Shown: one piece after another, positions 58,997 to 64,000 of the stretch | Position numbering within the stretch: position 1 is the stretch's first letter | Layout of the letters: the number at the start of each line of letters is the position of its first letter | Translations under genes and position numbers: made by a program | From: Prochlorococcus sp. AG-347-J14 | Lineage (GTDB): Bacteria > Cyanobacteriota > Cyanobacteriia > PCC-6307 > Cyanobiaceae | Length of the DNA stretch: 64,000 nucleotides | Assembly: GCA_003281505.1 (NCBI GenBank) | Contig: QCBU01000002.1 | Location: forward strand, 62,001 to 126,000 | Reading direction: 5' to 3' | The notes under the pieces: generated by a model | Told to the model about the DNA's origin: nothing | What the model saw: only the letters and a program-made list of their open reading frames with translations | The model's database searches: none

Positions 58997-60403
58997 ATGA
59001 AAGAAAATAATCTTGAAACAGTTACATCCTTATCTTCAGATTTAAGTACCCGAGAAAATATCACTAACCAACTTGAGGAATTGCTAATAGCGGGAAACTA
59101 TGACGAGGCAAAGTTGCTTTTAGAGCCCTCCCAACCTGTTGATATTGCAGAGGCTATAGGAAGCCTTCCACTTATATTACAGGCATTAGCATTTCGATTA
59201 TTAAAGAAAAATGAAGCAATCGAGGTGTATGAATACTTAGATCCAATAGTTCAGCAAACTTTATTAGAAAGACTTCGTTCAGGAGAAGTTTTAGAAATTG
59301 TTGAAAAGATGTCACCTGATGATAGGGTTCAACTCTTTGATGAATTACCTGCAAAAGTTGTACGAAAATTTTTGTCTGCTCTTAGTCCTGGTGAAAGGAA
59401 AGTAACAGCTGAATTACTTGGATATGAGCCTGAAACTGCTGGAAGGTTAATGACAACCGAATTTATAGATCTTAAAGAGATGCAAACAGCAGAAGAGGCT
59501 CTCTCTTTAGTTAGAAAAAGAGCTCCATTTACCGAAACTATTTATAGCCTATATGTTACAGATCAAGAGAGACACTTAACTGGTATTCTCTCTTTAAGAG
59601 ATCTTGTAACTGCTGATCCTTCTAAGCCAATTGGAGATGTCATGACAAGAGATGTAGTTAATATCTCTACAAACACTAATCAGGAAGAGGTTGCAAGAGC
59701 GATACAAAGATATGATTTTTTAGCTCTTCCAGTCGTTGATAAAGAAAGAAGGCTTGTTGGGATAGTAACTGTCGATGATTTAATTGATGTCATAGAGCAA
59801 GAAGCAACAAGAGATATTTATGCGGCAGGGGCAGTACAATCTGGAGATGAAGATGATTATTTCCAAAGTAGTTTGTTTACGATTGCTCGAAGAAGAATTT
59901 TATGGCTTTTAATTTTGGTTTTTGCAAATGGATTAACGACAAAGGTTATTGCTATGAATGATCAAATATTAAAAGATATAGTTTTATTAGCTGCATTTAT
60001 TCCACTTCTTATAGGTACTGGGGGAAATGTGGGTGCTCAAAGTTCAACGGTTGTTATAAGAGGTTTAAGTACTCAAAAATTGAAGTCTCTTGGTGCAATT
60101 AAGGCAGTAGTTAAGGAGGCTATAACAGGAGCTATTTTAGGAGTTTTCATGATGCTAGTGGTATTTCCCTTCGCTTGGTGGCAAGGAGAAGGACCTCTGA
60201 TCGCATCTGCCGTGGGAATAAGTTTAATATCAATAACAACTTTAGCTGCAACCACAGGAGCGATACTTCCTCTGTTGTTTGACAGAATGAAATTAGATCC
60301 AGCCTTAATGTCCTCCCCCTTCATTACAACTGTCACTGATATTGCTGGTGTATTTATTTATTTAAATACAGCAAAATGGCTTTTAAGCTCTTCATTAGTA
60401 TAA
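58997..60403 (+). CDS. mgtE: Magnesium transporter MgtE
   Basis: Magnesium-gated channel for Mg2+ uptake. The 468-aa protein has the N-terminal superhelical domain (LEELLIAGNYDEAKLLLEPS, then MSPDDRVQLFDELPAKVVRK), the ETAGRLMTTEFIDL entry to a pair of CBS domains (ending VGIVTVDDLIDVIEQEATRD), a plug helix, and about five transmembrane helices. The last part includes IGTGGNVGAQSSTVVIRGL, the family pore signature. It follows the crcB pair on the same strand, 43 bases later. Confidence 0.95.
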   Translation: MKENNLETVTSLSSDLSTRENITNQLEELLIAGNYDEAKLLLEPSQPVDIAEAIGSLPLILQALAFRLLKKNEAIEVYEYLDPIVQQTLLERLRSGEVLEIVEKMSPDDRVQLFDELPAKVVRKFLSALSPGERKVTAELLGYEPETAGRLMTTEFIDLKEMQTAEEALSLVRKRAPFTETIYSLYVTDQERHLTGILSLRDLVTADPSKPIGDVMTRDVVNISTNTNQEEVARAIQRYDFLALPVVDKERRLVGIVTVDDLIDVIEQEATRDIYAAGAVQSGDEDDYFQSSLFTIARRRILWLLILVFANGLTTKVIAMNDQILKDIVLLAAFIPLLIGTGGNVGAQSSTVVIRGLSTQKLKSLGAIKAVVKEAITGAILGVFMMLVVFPFAWWQGEGPLIASAVGISLISITTLAATTGAILPLLFDRMKLDPALMSSPFITTVTDIAGVFIYLNTAKWLLSSSLV

Positions 60404-60503
60404 AATCACTAGGTATTTATTCTCATTTTTGTAGAAATGTGGATTTTTTTGTTTAACTTTACATTTCTTAATGGTATTGTTTACAAAACATCATTCAACT
60501 TTC

Positions 60504-61505
60504 ATGTCTTCTGAAACAATAAATGAAAATAAATTAGCGTCAATCGCAAGTATAAAAGCGAGTAATGATGTAGATCTTGTGCGATCATACTTGAGGGATA
60601 TTGGAAGGGTTCCATTACTATCACATGAACAAGAAATTACTCTCGGTCGACAAGTTCAAGAATACATGGAAGTTGAACGAGCAGAATTAGAAATTATTGA
60701 ATTAACAGGAGAAAAGCCGAGTATTGATGAATTATCGATTAAATTAGACTTATCTTCCTCAATAATAAAAAAAAGATTGAGAGCTGGTCAGAGAGCTAAA
60801 GAAAGAATGGTCGCAGCGAACTTAAGATTGGTAGTAAGCGTTGCCAAAAAATATACCAAAAGAAATATGGAACTTTTAGATTTAATTCAGGAGGGCACTA
60901 TAGGACTTGTAAGAGGAGTTGAAAAATTTGATCCAGCAAGAGGTTACAAGTTTTCAACTTATGCATATTGGTGGATTAGACAAGGTATAACAAGAGCAAT
61001 TGCTGAAAAAAGTAGGGCGATTAGGTTACCAATTCATATAACTGAAATGTTGAATAAGTTAAAAAAAGGTCAAAGAGAGCTCAGTCAAGAAATGTCTAGA
61101 ACGCCAACAGTAAGTGAACTTGCGAAATATGTAGAGCTTCCCGAAGATGACGTTAAAGATTTAATGTGTAAAGCTGGACAGCCTGTTAGTCTCGAAACCA
61201 AAGTTGGTGATGGAGAAGATACGGTCTTATTAGATTTACTTGCAGGGGGCGAGGATTTACCAGACGAACAAATAGAGATGGATTGCATGAGAGGCGATCT
61301 CCACTCACTTTTACATCAGTTACCTGACCTGCAATGTAGAGTTTTAAGGATGAGATATGGAATGGATGGTGATGAGCCAATGTCTCTTACAGGTATAGGA
61401 AGGGTACTCGGGATAAGTAGAGATCGAGTAAGAAACTTAGAAAGGGATGGATTAAGAGGTCTAAGAAGACTCAGTGATAATGTTGAAGCTTACTTCGTTT
61501 CTTGA
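60504..61505 (+). CDS. RpoD-like group 2 sigma factor
   Basis: A sigma-70 factor of about 333 aa from the ATG at 60504; an upstream ATG at 60471 would add 11 residues. Region 1.2 is DLVRSYLRDIGRVPLLSHEQ. Region 2 has ANLRLVVSVAKKYTKRNMEL, LDLIQEGTIGLVRGVEKFDP and FSTYAYWWIRQGITRAIAEK. Region 3 starts near IRLPIHITEMLNKLKK, and region 4 has GIGRVLGISRDRVRNLERDG. It lacks the long region 1.1 of the primary sigma factor, so it is probably a group 2 alternative factor. Its 3' end overlaps the convergent hydrolase gene by 16 bases. Confidence 0.9.
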   Translation: MSSETINENKLASIASIKASNDVDLVRSYLRDIGRVPLLSHEQEITLGRQVQEYMEVERAELEIIELTGEKPSIDELSIKLDLSSSIIKKRLRAGQRAKERMVAANLRLVVSVAKKYTKRNMELLDLIQEGTIGLVRGVEKFDPARGYKFSTYAYWWIRQGITRAIAEKSRAIRLPIHITEMLNKLKKGQRELSQEMSRTPTVSELAKYVELPEDDVKDLMCKAGQPVSLETKVGDGEDTVLLDLLAGGEDLPDEQIEMDCMRGDLHSLLHQLPDLQCRVLRMRYGMDGDEPMSLTGIGRVLGISRDRVRNLERDGLRGLRRLSDNVEAYFVS

Positions 61506-62404
61506 ATAAATTCATTAATTAACTTATTGGTTTTTCCAGGCTCCTCATCATGAGGACAATGACCAGCTCCGTTAATAATATCTAGTCTTTTAATATTTCT
61601 AAATTTTTTCTTCCACTCTTTTGCTTCATTTAAAGATTCCCAAGGATCTTTTTCTCCCCAAATCAATTGGATTGGAGCTTGAACCTTATCAAAAAGGTCA
61701 GTAGCGAGATAGTCATCAAATAAGTTAATAAAACCACGAAATGCTTCTTTAGAGTTTTTCCTTTGCGAGGGTTGATAAAGTATTTCGATCAATTCTTCAT
61801 TGATATTTTTGCCTGAAGGGTAAGCTTGTTCAAGTATTTTCTTTATAACTTTTGGATTAGCAGCTCTTGTAAACAGTGTATTACTAATTACTCTTTGTCT
61901 AACTATCGTTTTAAGAACCGGTCGCAGTAGATTCATTAAGATATCACTTTTTTTTAAACGTTTATCATCCATAGTTCTTTGTGCACAATCAATCAAAATG
62001 ACACCTTCGCAATTATCCTTGAGGATTTCAGCAGCTTTCAATGCAATAACACCACCTATTGAATTCCCTACCAAGTAAACAGGAGATTTTATGACTTCCG
62101 TGCAAAATGTTGATATTTGTTTTCCCCATAAGTCAAATGAATATCTAATTGAGTTTTTTTTATCAGATTCATAATTTAATAAAGCACTCGGCTGACTACT
62201 GTTTCCAAATCCTAATAGGTCAATTGCGTAGCAGTTAGAAAATTTACCAAGAAAATTTTGATTATATCTCCAGTGGTTTTTTGATGCCCCGAATCCATGA
62301 ACTAATAAAATTTTAATACTTTTTTCAGAAGTAGATTCTTTTGATAACGACCAAGAAATTTCCCAATTATTCCACTTCCAAGTTTCAGATTTGTTTAGGT
62401 ACAC
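61490..62404 (-). CDS. Alpha/beta hydrolase fold protein
   Basis: 304 residues. The oxyanion-loop HGFGASKNHW is at residues 36-45, the nucleophile elbow LVGNSIGGVIAL places the serine at S115, and the acid and histidine lie in IWGEKDPWES and GAGHCPHDEEP. The N-terminal WKWNNWEISW and the IDLLGFGNSSQPS motif match cyanobacterial and plastid hydrolases related to pheophytinase or chlorophyllide-releasing enzymes, but the substrate is unknown. It overlaps the sigma factor gene tail-to-tail by 16 bases and diverges from the sugar kinase gene. Confidence 0.85.
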   Translation of the reverse strand: MYLNKSETWKWNNWEISWSLSKESTSEKSIKILLVHGFGASKNHWRYNQNFLGKFSNCYAIDLLGFGNSSQPSALLNYESDKKNSIRYSFDLWGKQISTFCTEVIKSPVYLVGNSIGGVIALKAAEILKDNCEGVILIDCAQRTMDDKRLKKSDILMNLLRPVLKTIVRQRVISNTLFTRAANPKVIKKILEQAYPSGKNINEELIEILYQPSQRKNSKEAFRGFINLFDDYLATDLFDKVQAPIQLIWGEKDPWESLNEAKEWKKKFRNIKRLDIINGAGHCPHDEEPGKTNKLINEFIQETK

Positions 62405-62492
62405 TATGAATACGTTTTTAATTAAACTTTAATTCAAAAAAAATTTATTCGTTTTTAATAAATTATTCTTAATTAAGAAAAAGCGTTATTTC

Positions 62493-63491
62493 ATGAAAAA
62501 GAAAAAGGTTATATGTGTTGGAGAGGCTTTAATAGACAGAATAAGAAATAAGTCAAATCAAGGATTTGCAGATTTTTTAGGTGGTGCGCCGGCTAATGTT
62601 GCTTGTGCATTAAGCAAATTAAAAATAGATTCAATATTTATAGGAAGTTTGGGTAATGATGATTATGGAAAAAAATTTATTACGCAATTTGATGAATTGG
62701 ACGTTAGTTTAAATTTCTTGCAGCTAAATAATGACTCATCTACTCGAGTAGTTAATGTCGATAGAGATCAATTTGGAGATCGTTTTTTTTCAGGCTTTGA
62801 GGAAAGTTCTCATTTATGTTTTGCGGACGAAGTCCTTTGTAAGAAATTAATTGAAAAAGAAATTATAAATTTGGAGAAATCTTTTCTTGAAACAAAATAT
62901 TTGGTTACAGGAACGAACTTATTATCTTCACCAATATCAGCAGAAACAATTTATTTTCTTCTTGAACAGGCTAAAAAGTTTGAAGTCAAAATAGTTATTG
63001 ATTTGAATTGGAGAGAGGTCTTTTGGGATCATTCAAGTTTTTCATCAGAAATTAGTAAAGCCGTAAGAGTTAATTTAATTAAGAAATTTTTAAATCATGC
63101 AAATGTTTTAAAACTTGCTAAGGAAGAAGCAACTTTGTTTTTTGAGTATGAAAATCCTTTATTAATATCTCAACAATTGTCTAAAAGACCTGATGTAATA
63201 ATCACTGATGGAAAAAATCCCGTTGAATGGTATATCAATGGATTGAAGGGAATTTCCGAAACTCCTACTTCACAAAAAATTGTTGATACAACTGGTGCAG
63301 GCGATGCTTTTTTAGCTGGCCTAATTTCAAAATTAATTACTTATGACTATCCTTCAAATGAACAAGAAATAAAAGATTGCATTAAGTTCGCAAGTGTTTG
63401 TGGTTTATTAACTTGTCTTGGTGAAGGCGCCATCGAGCAACAGCCAAACTATAAGAAGGTTAATAAATTTTTGGGATCTCTTATTTTGTAG
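62493..63491 (+). CDS. PfkB-family carbohydrate kinase (fructokinase-like)
   Basis: A 332-aa ribokinase-fold sugar kinase. The N-terminal signature VICVGEALIDRIRN and DFLGGAPANVACALSKL marks the sugar-binding side; the C-terminal signature DTTGAGDAFLAGLI carries the catalytic base D271. The GGAPANVA form is typical of fructokinases. The ATP loop region ITDGKNPVEWYING precedes it. The substrate is inferred only. Its 3' end overlaps tsaE on the other strand by 43 bases, the largest overlap in the window. Confidence 0.88.
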   Translation: MKKKKVICVGEALIDRIRNKSNQGFADFLGGAPANVACALSKLKIDSIFIGSLGNDDYGKKFITQFDELDVSLNFLQLNNDSSTRVVNVDRDQFGDRFFSGFEESSHLCFADEVLCKKLIEKEIINLEKSFLETKYLVTGTNLLSSPISAETIYFLLEQAKKFEVKIVIDLNWREVFWDHSSFSSEISKAVRVNLIKKFLNHANVLKLAKEEATLFFEYENPLLISQQLSKRPDVIITDGKNPVEWYINGLKGISETPTSQKIVDTTGAGDAFLAGLISKLITYDYPSNEQEIKDCIKFASVCGLLTCLGEGAIEQQPNYKKVNKFLGSLIL

Positions 63492-63898
63492 TGTCTTCCA
63501 TAATTTTTTGCGTAACTAATTTCTATTTTCCAAAAATTATCAATAACTGGTTCTATTAATTCAGGCCATTCAATAATTAAAATAGCTTGTTTTTGTATTG
63601 ACTCTTCCTCTTCTGAAAAAAAAACTTCTCGTGCTGAAGAAATATTCTTTAACCTGTATAAATCAAGGTGTATAAGTGGAATTTTTCCTGAGTTATAGTG
63701 ATGAGATAAAGCAAATGTAGGGCTTGTAATATCCTCAGAGATTGATAAGCCTTCAGCAATCCCTTGAACAAATGAAGTTTTACCAGCACCAATTGGACCC
63801 TGTAATAAAACAATTGATTGGGGATTTAATTCTTGTGAGAGTTTTTTTCCTAAATTTAAAGTCTCTTTTAAATTCTCAACAAACACAAAATTACACAA
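63449..63898 (-). CDS. tsaE: tRNA threonylcarbamoyladenosine biosynthesis ATPase TsaE
   Basis: P-loop ATPase that works with TsaB and TsaD to make t6A37 in ANN-decoding tRNAs. The 149-aa protein has Walker A GPIGAGKT at residues 34-41, the SPTFALSHHYN segment, LIHLDLYRL, and the IEWPELI motif, all diagnostic for TsaE. It is small and complete. It is divergent to ahcY and shares 43 bases with the convergent sugar kinase gene. Confidence 0.93.
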   Translation of the reverse strand: MCNFVFVENLKETLNLGKKLSQELNPQSIVLLQGPIGAGKTSFVQGIAEGLSISEDITSPTFALSHHYNSGKIPLIHLDLYRLKNISSAREVFFSEEEESIQKQAILIIEWPELIEPVIDNFWKIEISYAKNYGRHYKIRDPKNLLTFL

Positions 63899-63937
63899 AA
63901 ATCATTTATAGTTTAATAGAAAAAGTATTTACAAGAT

Positions 63938-64000
63938 ATGGTTATCGCAAATTCATTAAAAACCTCTACACCAAATTATGTAATCTCTGACATCTCTCTA
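63938..64000 (+). CDS. ahcY: Adenosylhomocysteinase, 5' end (continues beyond window)
   Basis: The last 63 bases form an open frame starting at ATG with 21 codons, MVIANSLKTSTPNYVISD, then ISL. This N-terminus matches picocyanobacterial S-adenosylhomocysteine hydrolase as I recall it, which recycles the methylation product to homocysteine and adenosine. No catalytic motif is within the window, so the call rests on a short peptide and is provisional. The 39-base gap to tsaE must hold both promoters. Confidence 0.6.
   Translation, partial: MVIANSLKTSTPNYVISDISL

Overview
The window is a gene-dense, strongly AT-rich bacterial chromosome segment (by eye near 30% G+C, not computed). Very short intergenic gaps, many 1-4 bp overlaps and small gene families point to a streamlined genome. 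PsbZ, two sulfolipid synthesis proteins (SqdB, SqdX), a Ycf37-like TPR protein, a Ycf23/DUF561 protein, a chorismate lyase, a group 2 sigma factor, PlmA and the clpP-clpX pair mark it as a cyanobacterium. The protein sequences and gene neighbourhoods fit a high-light-type marine Prochlorococcus. That assignment rests on recognition, not on a database search.

Layout. 1-6.6 kb: the 3' end of valS, a DedA/TVP38-like membrane protein, an unlisted 50-codon ORF, a phage-type ATP-dependent DNA ligase, a SprT-like metalloprotease and a chorismate lyase. 6.6-11.5 kb: a reverse-strand run of mnmG, dnaB, rplI and a delta-9-type fatty acid desaturase. 11.5-17.3 kb: a forward run with a cyanobacterial HTH-like protein, a PLP lyase, gcvH and gcvP. 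17.3-21.8 kb (reverse): sqdX, sqdB, thiG, a TPR protein, rplT and rpmI. 21.9-24.7 kb: a SpoIID-family envelope protein and a GT2 glycosyltransferase. 24.7-30.2 kb (reverse): dnaX, clpX, clpP and tig, a proteostasis block. 30.3-34.3 kb: asd-dapA and ribonuclease J. 34.3-44.5 kb: tilS, a ycf23 homologue, uvrB, lysC, holA, cbiC and mutS. 44.6-45.5 kb: psbZ, ribH and tRNA-Gly(GCC).

45.5-48.5 kb is the one clearly accessory stretch. An intact tRNA-Gly gene is followed about 3 kb later by a same-strand copy of its 3' 42 bases (39 of 42 identical). Between the two lie a NodU/CmcH-type carbamoyltransferase, an SxtJ-like membrane protein and unusually long non-coding DNA, which carries a plausible reverse-strand small RNA or terminator. 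This looks like the scar of a tRNA-targeted integrative element that has lost its integrase.

48.5-64 kb returns to core genes: an NTF2-like protein, a GNAT acetyltransferase, secA, the reverse-strand series miaA-infC-plmA-cysE, then gyrB, an SH3-like secreted protein, two small CrcB/Fluc proteins, mgtE and a sigma factor. The window ends with an alpha/beta hydrolase, a PfkB sugar kinase, tsaE and the first 21 codons of ahcY.

Functional links include lysine/threonine synthesis (lysC, asd, dapA), glycine cleavage (gcvH, gcvP), replication and repair (dnaB, dnaX, holA, gyrB, uvrB, mutS, ligase), tRNA modification (mnmG, tilS, miaA, tsaE) and regulated proteolysis (tig-clpP-clpX). No CRISPR array, transposase, integrase or rRNA gene was seen.
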